DNA of 64,000 nt. Origin: Caldilineaceae bacterium (GTDB taxonomy: Bacteria > Chloroflexota > Anaerolineae > Caldilineales > Caldilineaceae). Where the stretch lies: the NCBI GenBank assembly GCA_020634755.1, contig JACKBC010000012.1:62001-126000 (forward strand), read 5' to 3'. Both the position numbers and the translations under genes were made by a program. Below are positions 8,830 to 17,663 of this stretch, piece after piece (the stretch's first letter is position 1; each line of letters opens with the position of its first letter). The notes under the pieces are model-generated. The model had not been told where the DNA came from. It worked only from the letters and a program-made list of their open reading frames with translations, and did no database searches.

Positions 8830-8912
8830 CGACTTACGCCGCGCCTGTGGATCGCCAGGACAAGAGAACATCTTTTGCGAGGCAATTCTTGCTCCAGGCT
8901 TGCCTAAGTCTT
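8830..8912. repeat. Family C dispersed element, copy 2
   Basis: Begins CGACTTACGCCGCGCCTGTGG and ends CAGGCTTGCCTAAGTC, similar to 4739-4821. Nothing else is seen in the 8723-9013 spacer. Confidence 0.55.
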
Positions 8913-9013
8913 AACATATTGTCGCATAGTTTGAGACGGTGTGGGTTAAAGACGGGCTAAAGAGTGTTAAATCTATCTTAAATTTACACTTGCCCTTAAA
9001 CTAGGGTCTGTGG

Positions 9014-9043
9014 TTGGACAAAATTGCCGCCGTGGATGATAAT
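9014..9043 (+). promoter_or_regulatory. Possible sigma-70-type promoter of the M24 peptidase gene
   Basis: TTGGAC at 9014-9019 and GATAAT at 9038-9043 are separated by 18 nt, about 50 nt before ATG 9096. Supported by motif resemblance only. Confidence 0.35.
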
Positions 9044-9095
9044 AGAACACAACGTACCTATTCACTCGTTGCAACCCACCACACAGGATCATTGC

Positions 9096-10328
9096 ATGAA
9101 CCTGGCGGACATCCAATCATATTTACAAACCCACAAGATAGACGGCTGGCTGCTCTATAACTTCCGAGATTTGAATCCCATTGCAATGGGCGTGGCCGGT
9201 TTTGCGCGTGGCGGCAGCCGCCGTTGGTGTCTCTACATTCCGGCCCAAGGCGCACCCACTTGGCTGGTCCATGCCATTGAAAGCCACATGTTTATGAACG
9301 CCGCGCCCGAGTTAAAGGGCGAATTGCATCGCTATGCCAGCTGGCAACAATGGGAAAGCATGATTCCGCAGCTGGTGGGCGCGACGCCGGGGCGACGCCT
9401 GCGCATTGCCATGGAATATAGCCCCCGCAATGCGCTACCCTTTATTAGCCGCGTGGATGCTGGCATGAAAGAGCTGGTGGAGCAGGGCGCCAACGCGGAA
9501 ATCGTCAGCAGCGCCGATCTTGCCCAAATGGTGCTGGCGGTGTTAACGCCCCAGCAGTTGGCCGGCCATCGTCGCGCCGCTCGCATATGCCTGGACGTTA
9601 AAGATGCGACCTTTGCCCACATTGGCGAGCGGTTGCGCAACCATCAACCAATTACCGAGTATGAAGCGCAGCAATTTGTAGCGCAGCGTTTTGCCGCCGC
9701 CGGTCTCGACCCGGCGCTTTCCATTGTTTCCGTCAATGCCAATGCCGCCGATCCCCACTACTTTCCCAGCGAGAAACACCACAGCCCCATTCAGGTGGGT
9801 GATGTGGTGCTGATCGACCTGTGGAACCGCGAAAAGAACAGCCCGGATGACTGTTTTGCCGACTGTACGTGGACTGCTTTTTGCGGCAGCCACATTCCGC
9901 CCAAAGTGCAGCAGGTGTTTGATGTGGTTATTGCCGGGCGCGACCGGGCGGTGCAATTTATTCAGGAACAACTAGATGCCAACACCACCGTTATCGGCAC
10001 AGCGGTTGACGATGCGTGTCGCCAGGTGATTGCCGATGCCGGTTATGGGGACTACTTTATCCATCGCACCGGGCACAGCTTGGGGCCAACCGGTCATTAC
10101 CTGGGCGTCAACATTGACAATTATGAAACGCAGGACGCCCGCCCATTGATCCCTGGCATTATGTTCACCATTGAGCCCGGTATTTATATGCCCGACTTTA
10201 ATTACGACGACAGCCCCACCGCCAAAGGGCTTGGCATCCGCAGCGAAATCAACTGCTTTATGCATGACGATAGCGTCGAAGTGACCACGCTGCCGCTGCA
10301 AATGGAAATGCCGGCCTTGCTTGGATAA
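9096..10328 (+). CDS. M24-family metallopeptidase (Xaa-Pro aminopeptidase type)
   Basis: 410 residues from ATG 9096, chosen for AGGATC about 7 nt upstream. An N-terminal creatinase-like domain (about 1-150) precedes a pita-bread catalytic domain. The five metal ligands of M24 appear in order: D241 (VVLIDLW), D256 (ADCTWT), His in HRTGHSLG, Glu in TIEPGIY and Glu in RSEINCFM. The gap between the two Asp residues is longer than the usual 11, a loop insertion. It should remove N-terminal residues, often before proline, from peptides in the cytoplasm. The next gene is a peptide-type binding protein in the same direction, which fits a peptide-scavenging role. Confidence 0.9.
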   Translation: MNLADIQSYLQTHKIDGWLLYNFRDLNPIAMGVAGFARGGSRRWCLYIPAQGAPTWLVHAIESHMFMNAAPELKGELHRYASWQQWESMIPQLVGATPGRRLRIAMEYSPRNALPFISRVDAGMKELVEQGANAEIVSSADLAQMVLAVLTPQQLAGHRRAARICLDVKDATFAHIGERLRNHQPITEYEAQQFVAQRFAAAGLDPALSIVSVNANAADPHYFPSEKHHSPIQVGDVVLIDLWNREKNSPDDCFADCTWTAFCGSHIPPKVQQVFDVVIAGRDRAVQFIQEQLDANTTVIGTAVDDACRQVIADAGYGDYFIHRTGHSLGPTGHYLGVNIDNYETQDARPLIPGIMFTIEPGIYMPDFNYDDSPTAKGLGIRSEINCFMHDDSVEVTTLPLQMEMPALLG

Positions 10329-10439
10329 TTGCTTCTGTTCACTTGTGGCTATTCTGCAATCTGGCCGTTGCGCCGGAGGCTGAACAGCCAAATAGCTATT
10401 GTTTTTGCTTTTCAATCCAACTGTTATAAGGAGAAAGTT

Positions 10440-12083
10440 ATGCGTAGAAACTGGATAATGGTAAATTTGCTGCTGGCAGCCGTCTTGCTGGTGAGCGCCT
10501 GTACAGCGGCGGCGCCCACGCAAAGCGGCCAGGCCGGCGAAGCCGCGGCGCCAGCCGACAGCGGAGAGGCCACCGCTGAAGAGGGTACGGGCGGCACGCT
10601 GATTGTGGGGCGTGGCGGCGACTCTGTGTTGCTGGACAACGGCGCCGTCACCGATGGTGAATCGGCCCGCGTCATCAACACGATTACCGAAGGCCTGGTG
10701 GCGCTGGAAGGCACTTCCACCAAGCCCATTCCATGGCTGGCCGAGTCTTGGGAAACCGAAGACAGCCAGACCTGGATCTTCCACTTGCGCCAGGGCGTCA
10801 AGTTCCACGATGGTACTGACTTTAACGCCGAGGCCGTTAAGTGGAACATGGATCGCTGGCGCGACCCGGACAACGAATGGCGCTTTGGTCGCACCTTCGA
10901 ATATTATGACATTGAGTTTGGCACCGATCTGGCCCTTGAAGAAGTCAACGTCATTGACGATTACACCATTGAGCTAAAGTTGACCACCCCCTCATCGGTG
11001 CTGCTGAACAAGCTGGCCGAAAGCTTTGTCTTTGGCATGAACAGCCCAACAGCCGTACAGGAGCAGGGTGACAATTATGGCACGCCCGCCGGTACCGCCG
11101 TGGGCACGGGCCGCTTTAAGTTTGTGGAATGGGTGCCCGATGATCACATTACGGTGGAGCGCAATGACGACTGGTGGGGCGAAGGGCCCAAGCTGGATCG
11201 CATTATTTTCCGCTCGATTCCCGACAACTCGGCCCGCTTTGCCGAACTGCAAGCCGGCTCCATTCATCAGGCGGACCTGGCCCAGACCGACCTGCCGGCG
11301 GCTCAGGATGATCCAAACATTACGGTTTACATCAAGCCTGCTTTGAGCACCGGCTATGTGGCCTTCCAGCAGTGTACGCCTCCGTTCGACAAATTGGAAG
11401 TGCGCCAAGCCATTGCCCACGCCGTGAACTGGGATGCGCTGATCCCCGCTTTCTATGGCGACTTTGGCGAACGCGCCGGCTCGTTCCAGCCGCCCGCCAT
11501 CCTGGGGTCAAACCCCGATATTACGCCCTACGAATACGATCCGGAAAAGGCCAAAGAGCTGCTGGCGGCGGCTGGTCTGCCCGATGGGTTTGAGACCGAT
11601 TTCTGGTATATTCCTGTGATTCGCGGTTACTTCCCCGATTCTAAAGCCATTGGTGAAGCCATTGCGGCCGATCTGGCCAAGGTGGGTATCAAGGTGACCT
11701 TGCAGACTGAGGACTGGGGCGCCTATCTGGATGACCGCAACCAGGGCAAGTTCCCCATGTGGATGTTGGGTTGGGGTTCAGACAACGGTGATCCCGATAA
11801 CTTTATCGGTTATCACTTTGCCCATCCAGTTGGAGAACCCAAGGCTGAAGATTGCTACAACAACGATGAACTCTCGGAACTGCTGATCCAGGGTCGCATT
11901 GTGGCCGACTTGACAGAGCGCGAAAATATCTACAAACAGGCCGAAGAGATTGTGCATGAAGACGTGCCGCGCATTCCGGTGGTTTGGGCCACCAGCACCA
12001 CCGTCTTCCGCAACGATGTCAAAGGCTATACGCCTGTTGTCTTCCGCGATTGGTATGAGTATTTGTGGATTGAAGGTCAATAG
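10440..12083 (+). CDS. Peptide-type ABC transporter substrate-binding lipoprotein (SBP family 5)
   Basis: 547 residues from ATG 10440, with AAGGAG just upstream. The signal is lipoprotein type (MRRNWIMVNLLL..LLVSAC), so it would be anchored outside the membrane. A short Ala/Glu-rich linker precedes a DppA/OppA-like fold, recognised by IPWLAESWE, FHLRQGVKFHDG, FRSIPDNSARFAEL and VRQAIAHAVNWDAL. It should deliver oligopeptides or similar solutes to the two permeases that follow (12197, 13268). No ATPase gene follows. A long hairpin spacer separates it from the first permease, which may let this gene be expressed above the permeases. Confidence 0.9.
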   Translation: MRRNWIMVNLLLAAVLLVSACTAAAPTQSGQAGEAAAPADSGEATAEEGTGGTLIVGRGGDSVLLDNGAVTDGESARVINTITEGLVALEGTSTKPIPWLAESWETEDSQTWIFHLRQGVKFHDGTDFNAEAVKWNMDRWRDPDNEWRFGRTFEYYDIEFGTDLALEEVNVIDDYTIELKLTTPSSVLLNKLAESFVFGMNSPTAVQEQGDNYGTPAGTAVGTGRFKFVEWVPDDHITVERNDDWWGEGPKLDRIIFRSIPDNSARFAELQAGSIHQADLAQTDLPAAQDDPNITVYIKPALSTGYVAFQQCTPPFDKLEVRQAIAHAVNWDALIPAFYGDFGERAGSFQPPAILGSNPDITPYEYDPEKAKELLAAAGLPDGFETDFWYIPVIRGYFPDSKAIGEAIAADLAKVGIKVTLQTEDWGAYLDDRNQGKFPMWMLGWGSDNGDPDNFIGYHFAHPVGEPKAEDCYNNDELSELLIQGRIVADLTERENIYKQAEEIVHEDVPRIPVVWATSTTVFRNDVKGYTPVVFRDWYEYLWIEGQ

Positions 12084-12177
12084 GTGACTAGATGACAAGG
12101 TGACCGGGTGATGGGGTGACAAGATCAAGTCACCTTATCACCCAGTCACTTTGTCACCCGGTCATCTTGTCATGTCT
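12083..12177. repeat. Spacer hairpin H1 of GTGACAAGGTGA type
   Basis: Low-complexity spacer made of GTGACAAGG-like units. The left arm ATGACAAGGTGACCGGGTGA pairs with the right arm TCACCCGGTCATCTTGTCAT with one mismatch. It lies between the binding-protein stop and the first permease. Confidence 0.7.
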
Positions 12178-12196
12178 GTAACGAAAGGTTACTACT

Positions 12197-13207
12197 TTGA
12201 CGCAATATATTGCCCGCCGTCTAATTGCGCTGATCCCCGTGATGCTGGGTGTTTCGCTGGTGGTCTTTATGCTCATCCGGCTCATCCCGGGCGACCCGGT
12301 GATTGTCATGCTGGGCGAGCGCGCGCGGCCGGAAGACATTGAGCGCGTGCGCGAAGAGATGGGCTTTAACCGCCCCATTTATGTGCAATACGCCGAGTGG
12401 ATGGGACGCATTATACGGGGCGACTTGGGCACGTCAATTATTAATCGCACCGAAGTAATGGACGAGCTGAAATATCGGCTGAGCGCTACGATTGAAATGA
12501 TCGTGGCGGGCATGATTATTGGTGTCATTATTGGTGTGAGTATTGGCATTATCTCGGCGCTAAGACGTAATTCGTGGATCGATCTAACAGCTACCTTTGG
12601 CGCGCTGATTGGGGTCTCCATGCCCATTTATTGGCTGGCGCTCATTCTCATTTATGCGCTGGCCGTGAACCGGCAGATTCTGCCGCCCAGCGCCCGCATT
12701 GATGCCAACCTAAACGTGACGCGGCATACCGGCTTTATGCTCATTGACACATTGCTCATGGGCGATCTGCGTCTCTTTGGCAACGCGGTCTGGCACTTGA
12801 TCTTGCCCAGCTTTGTGCTGAGCACGGTGATTATGCCCATTTTGGCCCGCTTGACCCGCGCCAGCATGTTGGAAGTAATGCGTCAGGATTATGTGCGCAC
12901 GGCGGAGGCCAAGGGGTTGCGTTCGCGCACGGTGGTCATTCGCCACGCTTTGAAGAATGCACTGCTGCCCATTGTGACCGTGGTGGGGCTGCAACTGGGT
13001 GGCCTATTGGGAGGCGCGTTGCTCACCGAGACCATCTTCTCCTGGCCCGGCATGGGGTTGTGGACCTACCGCGCGATCCTGAGCCGCGATTACCCGATTG
13101 TGCAGGGAGCCGTGCTGGTTAGCGCTACGATTTACGTGGTGGTCAACCTGCTGGTTGACATATCCTACGCCTATCTGGATCCGCGCATTCGTTTCAGCGG
13201 TGGTTGA
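12197..13207 (+). CDS. ABC transporter permease, DppB type
   Basis: 336 residues starting at TTG 12197 (GAAAGG about 9 nt upstream; no ATG fits). The N-terminus YIARRLIALIPVMLGVSLVVF is the usual first helix of DppB-like permeases, followed by GDPV and LGFNRPIYVQY-like elements. The coupling loop with the EAA signature is RTAEAKGLRSRTVVIRHALKNALLP. Six or so membrane helices. It forms the channel with the next permease. ATP hydrolysis must come from a subunit encoded elsewhere. Confidence 0.9.
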   Translation: MTQYIARRLIALIPVMLGVSLVVFMLIRLIPGDPVIVMLGERARPEDIERVREEMGFNRPIYVQYAEWMGRIIRGDLGTSIINRTEVMDELKYRLSATIEMIVAGMIIGVIIGVSIGIISALRRNSWIDLTATFGALIGVSMPIYWLALILIYALAVNRQILPPSARIDANLNVTRHTGFMLIDTLLMGDLRLFGNAVWHLILPSFVLSTVIMPILARLTRASMLEVMRQDYVRTAEAKGLRSRTVVIRHALKNALLPIVTVVGLQLGGLLGGALLTETIFSWPGMGLWTYRAILSRDYPIVQGAVLVSATIYVVVNLLVDISYAYLDPRIRFSGG

Positions 13208-13267
13208 TTAGCGTGACATTTTTATTATGAGAATTTGTATTCTCTTTTGGAGAAGACTAGAAAGCAT

Positions 13268-14170
13268 ATGAGTGCCGGGGCAATGATGGAATCGAGCGTG
13301 AAAAGTGACGCCGCAGCTGAGAGATCGCGCAGTTTGTATCGCGATGCCTGGCGGCGCTTGTTGTCAAGCTGGAATGGCCGCGTGGGGCTAGCGCTGATTT
13401 TTATCACGTTAGTAACGGGATTGGGCGCACCCATTGTTAACCCATATGACCCCACAACGGACTCGAATTTGGTCGAGTCGCGTTATCCGCCTTCGCTGCA
13501 ACATCCCTTTGGCACCGACCGCTTGGGGCGCGATCTCTTCCGGCGCGTGGTGCATGGCACGCGGATTTCGCTGCTGATCGGCTTTGTGGTGGTCTTTGTG
13601 GCAGGCGCCATCGGCACCGTGTTGGGGCTCATGGCCGGCTATTTTGGCAAAGCCACCGACACTGTTATTATGCGCCTGATGGATATTCTGCTGGCTTTCC
13701 CCGGCATTCTGCTGGCCATTGCCATTGTGGCCGTGCGCGGCGCCGGCATCCTCAATACAATTATTGCCGTGGCGGTAGTGGGCATTCCAGGCTATGCGCG
13801 CGTGGTGCGCTCTATGGTGCTCTCGCTGCGTGAACGCGACTATGTGGATGCCGCCCGCATGATTGGCGTGAGCAATACGCGCATTATGTTTATGCATATT
13901 CTGCCCAACAGCCTGTCGCCCATTATTGTGCAGATGACGCTGGGCGTGGGCGGCGCCATTCTCTTTGCGGCGGCGCTGGGCTTTTTAGGGCTGGGCGTAC
14001 AGCCGCCGGCGCCCGAATGGGGCGCCATGATTAGCGATGGTATTCCCTTCCTGCGCCAGTCACCACATCTGGTTTTCTTCCCCGGCATGGCCATTATGCT
14101 CACCGTGCTCGGCTTTAACCTGCTGGGTGACGGCTTGCGCGATGCGCTGGATCCGCAACTGCGCGACTGA
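13268..14170 (+). CDS. ABC transporter permease, DppC type
   Basis: 300 residues if started at ATG 13268; upstream Shine-Dalgarno signals are weak (AGAAAG close, GGAG at 16 nt), and ATG 13283 is an alternative. Typical DppC features are HPFGTDRLGRDLF, the coupling motif VDAARMIGVSNTRIMFMHILPN and the end NLLGDGLRDALDPQL. It pairs with the preceding DppB-like permease to complete a peptide-type importer lacking its own ATPases. Confidence 0.9.
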   Translation: MSAGAMMESSVKSDAAAERSRSLYRDAWRRLLSSWNGRVGLALIFITLVTGLGAPIVNPYDPTTDSNLVESRYPPSLQHPFGTDRLGRDLFRRVVHGTRISLLIGFVVVFVAGAIGTVLGLMAGYFGKATDTVIMRLMDILLAFPGILLAIAIVAVRGAGILNTIIAVAVVGIPGYARVVRSMVLSLRERDYVDAARMIGVSNTRIMFMHILPNSLSPIIVQMTLGVGGAILFAAALGFLGLGVQPPAPEWGAMISDGIPFLRQSPHLVFFPGMAIMLTVLGFNLLGDGLRDALDPQLRD

Positions 14171-14258
14171 GTTTTTGGCGCTTTTGCAGGTCACAGCGCC
14201 GCAAATCTTCACCCACGCGCGACGCGTGATCAGTGAGTCGCATTGGCCAGAAATATAG

Positions 14259-14294
14259 CCCATTCATACCGCCTCAACAGGCTGTGTGAATGGG
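14259..14294. terminator. Possible shared terminator hairpin between convergent genes
   Basis: CCCATTCATAC and GTGTGAATGGG pair over 11 bp with one wobble, with an inner GCCT/AGGC. It lies between the plus-strand permease and the minus-strand regulator. A weak TATATTTCT follows on the minus strand. Confidence 0.4.
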
Positions 14295-14332
14295 TACCGC
14301 GTGGGCATGGGCTGACTGGCCTTAGCGGGGCT

Positions 14333-15016
14333 TTACGCCGCGGTCAGCTTATAGCCAACCCCACGCACATTGACAATGGTGCAGGCGCAATCTGCCGCCA
14401 TCTGCTCAAGCTTGCGCCGCAGCATACGAACCGCCACATAAACCACCTGCGGTTCGCCCTCATACGCATCACCCCACACCTGTTCGATAATTTCATCAAG
14501 CGTCAGCACTTGTTCAACATGCTGGGCCAACACGTGGAGCAGCCGAAATTCGCGTGCGGTTACTGCGAGGGGTTGGCCCTGTACCGTGACAGAAAAAGCG
14601 GCCGCATCAATGGCCAGCGTTCCCACGCGCAGAACTGCTGTCTGGTCGAGCGACATATGAGCGCTGTGGCTGCGGCGCACAGCGGCGCGCACGCGCGCCA
14701 GCAGAATATCTTTGGGACACGGTTTGGCAATGAAATCATCAGCGCCCAATTCCAGCCCTACAACTTCGTCGACGTCGCGATGGCGCGTGGAAAGCAGCAA
14801 TACAGGCGCATTGCTCGCATGCTGTAGATGGCGCAACTCGGCAAACCCATCAAGCCCCGGCAGGTTGATGTCCAGAAGGATTAGATCAGGGGCATTATAG
14901 CGAACGTGTTGTAAGGCATCTTCGGCATTGTGGGCGGTGGTTAGACAAAAGCCGGCTTCCTCCAAACAGCGTTGGAGCGCTTCATCGTTGTCTACCAACA
15001 GAATATTGGCCTTCAT
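14333..15016 (-). CDS. OmpR/PhoB-family two-component response regulator
   Basis: 227 residues. Receiver domain 1-115 (D9, D11 acidic pocket, phosphoacceptor D49 in LILLDINLPG, Thr/Ser in LLLSTRH, Lys in FIAKPCP) and a winged-helix DNA-binding domain about 130-225 (LTAREFRLLHVLAQH, VYVAVRMLRRKLE, VRGVGYKL). The first pocket residues are DND rather than the commoner DDD/DDE. It is a cytoplasmic transcription factor. It follows tatA by 23 nt on the same strand and may share its transcript. No kinase is adjacent. Confidence 0.9.
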   Translation of the reverse strand: MKANILLVDNDEALQRCLEEAGFCLTTAHNAEDALQHVRYNAPDLILLDINLPGLDGFAELRHLQHASNAPVLLLSTRHRDVDEVVGLELGADDFIAKPCPKDILLARVRAAVRRSHSAHMSLDQTAVLRVGTLAIDAAAFSVTVQGQPLAVTAREFRLLHVLAQHVEQVLTLDEIIEQVWGDAYEGEPQVVYVAVRMLRRKLEQMAADCACTIVNVRGVGYKLTAA

Positions 15017-15039
15017 GCACAGATTGCCTTATGCGCAAT

Positions 15040-15243
15040 TCAACTCTCACTATGTTGCGGATGTTCCACGGTTGCCGTATCGACAGGTTTTTCCGGTTCG
15101 GTTTCATCCTTTGCATCCACCTCGCGGCGGAAGGCGCGGATTCCTTTGCCCACCGAACCAAAAACTTCGGGCAACCGCCCCACGCCAAATAGCATTGTGA
15201 CAATGACCAAAATCAAGATCAGCTCCAACGGTCCAACGTCCAT
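15040..15243 (-). CDS. tatA: Twin-arginine translocase subunit TatA/TatE
   Basis: 67 residues from ATG 15243 with GAGG upstream. One N-terminal helix (LELILILVIVTMLFG) is followed by the family signature FGVGRLPEVFGSVGKGIRAFRR, an amphipathic helix, and an acidic tail. TatA forms the pore for export of folded proteins across the cytoplasmic membrane. tatB/tatC are not nearby. Two predicted Tat substrates occur in this window: the sugar-binding lipoprotein at 36717 and the Rieske protein at 63458. Confidence 0.9.
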   Translation of the reverse strand: MDVGPLELILILVIVTMLFGVGRLPEVFGSVGKGIRAFRREVDAKDETEPEKPVDTATVEHPQHSES

Positions 15244-15304
15244 TTTATTACCTCGTGTTTTTCAAATCGATGAGATTAATTGAAACAAGTAACCTGTCTC
15301 GGTT

Positions 15305-15400
15305 GGGGACAATGTGACAAGGTGACAAGGTAACCAGGTGACAATGCGAAGAATCATCTCGTCATCTGGTTTTCCTCTTTCATCTTATCATCTTCCCCTG
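15305..15400. repeat. Spacer repeat H2 of GTGACAAGG type
   Basis: AATGTGACAAGGTGACAAGGTAACC-like units are followed by a pyrimidine-rich run with ATCATCTCGTCATC and ATCTTATCATCTTCCCC, which is partly complementary. It lies between tatA and the end of the next operon. Confidence 0.5.
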
Positions 15401-15436
15401 TGCAGAAAATCGTTTCGAATTCACTTTAAAAGCGTG

Positions 15437-16492
15437 TCATAAGGTTGGGTCCAGCGCATCGCGCAGCCCGTCGCCCAGCAGATAGATGGACAGCGTGGCC
15501 AAAAAGATAAAGATGCCGGGGGTAATCACCAGCCACGGTGCATCGGTAAAGTTGCCCAGTGAGCCCTGCATCATGTTGCCCCAGCTAGCCAGCGGCGGGC
15601 CGATGCCCACACCCAAATAGCTCAGGCCGGCTTCGGCAATAATGGCGCCGGCAATGTTAAACACAGCCGAAACAATAATGATCGAAGCCACATTGGGCAA
15701 CACATGACGCACCATAATGCGCCAGCTGGGCGTCCCAATGGCGCGGGCGGCAATTACATATTCGCGTTCGCGCACCGAAAAAATTTGCCCGCGAATCAGG
15801 CGTGAAAGGCCCATCCAGCCAAAGGCGCCAATCAGAATGGCCAATCCTTCCGGCCCGGGCTGGAAGATGCGCGACAGAATAATCAGCAAAAAGAGCAGCG
15901 GAATGCTGCCCAGCGTCATAATAATGGCGTTGATAATGTCGTCGATAAAGGTGGTGGCATAGTACCCGCTGAGCAGCCCCATGAGCACACCCAGCGTCAT
16001 AGAGACGCCGGCCACCCAGACGCCAATGCGCAGCGAGATGCGCCCGCCATAAACGCCCCGCGTCAGCACGTCGCGTCCGGCGTCGTCAGTCCCCATCCAG
16101 TGGCATGGCGCGCCGTTGGTAAAGCATTGGCCGATGCCGGCGGCCGCGCGCTGTAGAATATGGCCCCACTGCGCCCAATCGCAATGGGCGTTGTTCTGGC
16201 AGCTTTGCGTAAAGCTCTGAAACAGCGGCCAGGCGTCAGTGGCCCAGGTGGGGGGCTGGTTGCGGCTCAGCAGATCGGTGGAAGTGGGGTCAAAGCCCAG
16301 CAGGTGCGTTCCGATCCAAGGCGAGGCCAGCGAAATAACCACCATGAAGATGAGCAACCCCAGCGCAAACATGGTGATTTTGTCGCGGACCAGCCGGCGC
16401 CGCACCATACCCCAATAGGACTGTACGGCAACCGGAACTGGTTCATTACGTTTGATTTGTGGTTGTGACAGCGTCAACACACGTTCTGCCAT
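15437..16492 (-). CDS. ABC transporter permease, DppC type
   Basis: 351 residues, longer than usual because of an extracytoplasmic insertion after the first helix (about residues 70-140, with cysteines in SCQNNAHCDW and QCFTNGAPC that could form disulfides). The family signatures follow: HWMGTDDAGRDVLTRG, the coupling motif VIAARAIGTPSWRIMVRHVLPN and the end YLLGDGLRDALDPTL. It is the third gene of a minus-strand operon: binding protein, DppB, DppC. Confidence 0.9.
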   Translation of the reverse strand: MAERVLTLSQPQIKRNEPVPVAVQSYWGMVRRRLVRDKITMFALGLLIFMVVISLASPWIGTHLLGFDPTSTDLLSRNQPPTWATDAWPLFQSFTQSCQNNAHCDWAQWGHILQRAAAGIGQCFTNGAPCHWMGTDDAGRDVLTRGVYGGRISLRIGVWVAGVSMTLGVLMGLLSGYYATTFIDDIINAIIMTLGSIPLLFLLIILSRIFQPGPEGLAILIGAFGWMGLSRLIRGQIFSVREREYVIAARAIGTPSWRIMVRHVLPNVASIIIVSAVFNIAGAIIAEAGLSYLGVGIGPPLASWGNMMQGSLGNFTDAPWLVITPGIFIFLATLSIYLLGDGLRDALDPTL

Positions 16493-16521
16493 TTGCTTGT
16501 ACCTGGTTGTTGATAACCTTC

Positions 16522-17562
16522 CTATCCTACTTTTGTCTCATAACTGACGCGCGGGTCCACCACGCTGTACAGAATATCGACCATAAGCAGGCCGAGAATG
16601 CCCAGAAAGGAGCTTATGACGAAAAGCGCCATCATCAATGGATAGTCACGGCTGTTGATGGCGTCGATGGTCAAGCGCCCCATGCCGGGCCAGGCAAAGA
16701 CAATCTCAAAAAGCACCGAGCCAGAGAGCACCAGCAGAAAGATGCCGCCCAGCCCGGTGACAAAGGGCATGAGCGCGTTGCGCAGCACGTGGCGAATAAT
16801 GACCGTTTTGGGCGCCAACCCCTTGGCGTGCGCCGTACGCACGTAGTCTTGGCTCAGCACGTCTAACATTTCAAAACGCAAAATGCGCGAAAACCCGATC
16901 CAGCCGCCAATGGCGCTGACCGTGGCCGGCAGCACCAGATGATGCAGCCGATCCCAAAATGAGCCGTCGCCAATGGTCTGCATGCCGCCCAGCGGCACCA
17001 GGCCAAAGTAACCACCCAAGATAATCAGCAGCAGCAGCCCGATCCACCATTCCGGTACGGTGTTTAACAGCACGGTGACAATGCGAATTGCATTGTCTGG
17101 CCAGCGCCCACGATAAAGGGCGGAGATAATGCCCAGCGGAATGCCGATGACCACGCTGAGGAATAGGCTGCTGAAGGCCAACAAAAAGGTGGCGGGCATG
17201 CGCTCCACAATGAGACCGATAACCGATTGGCCCTGGTAGTGGAACGAGCGGCCAAAGTCGAGCCGGATGATCCCGTGTACGCACGCGTCTGGATCGCTGA
17301 GACAGCGTCCACTGCGCCACACTGGTGTGGCGGGTAGCCAATCTTCTCCAAAGGCCCAGGCCATATATTGCACAGGCACCGAGCGGTCCAGCCCATAAAG
17401 CCGCTGCAAACGCTCTACATCTGCCTGCGTCTTTTTGGGGTCGCTATCCAGAAATTGCAGCGGTCCACCCGGCGCCAATTGATAGACGGTAAAGCCGATA
17501 ATCGTGGCCACCCACATGAGCAGCAGCGATTGTAGACCACGGCGAATAATGTAACGGGTCAT
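16522..17562 (-). CDS. ABC transporter permease, DppB type
   Basis: 346 residues from ATG 17562 (GAGGAAACC directly ahead), in preference to a longer frame upstream that enters the repeat spacer. The N-terminus MTRYIIRRGLQSLLLMW and the coupling motif VRTAHAKGLAPKTVIIRHVLRN are typical. A Cys-containing external loop (SGRCLSDPDACVHG) matches the Cys-rich loop of its DppC partner. It forms the transmembrane channel of a peptide-type importer. Confidence 0.9.
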   Translation of the reverse strand: MTRYIIRRGLQSLLLMWVATIIGFTVYQLAPGGPLQFLDSDPKKTQADVERLQRLYGLDRSVPVQYMAWAFGEDWLPATPVWRSGRCLSDPDACVHGIIRLDFGRSFHYQGQSVIGLIVERMPATFLLAFSSLFLSVVIGIPLGIISALYRGRWPDNAIRIVTVLLNTVPEWWIGLLLLIILGGYFGLVPLGGMQTIGDGSFWDRLHHLVLPATVSAIGGWIGFSRILRFEMLDVLSQDYVRTAHAKGLAPKTVIIRHVLRNALMPFVTGLGGIFLLVLSGSVLFEIVFAWPGMGRLTIDAINSRDYPLMMALFVISSFLGILGLLMVDILYSVVDPRVSYETKVG

Positions 17563-17573
17563 GGTTTCCTCGC

Positions 17574-17662
17574 AGAGTAGCAGAGGAGCAAAGTTGCAGA
17601 GTGGCAAAGTTACAAAGTTATTGTCTTTACTCTGCAACCTGCCTCACTGCAACTTGTCACAA
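17574..17662. repeat. Spacer hairpin H3 between binding protein and permease
   Basis: Low-complexity GCAAAGTTGCAGAGTGG-type repeats. GTTGCAGAGT (17593-17602) and ACTCTGCAAC (17639-17648) pair perfectly over 10 bp. Confidence 0.65.
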
Positions 17663-17663
17663 C

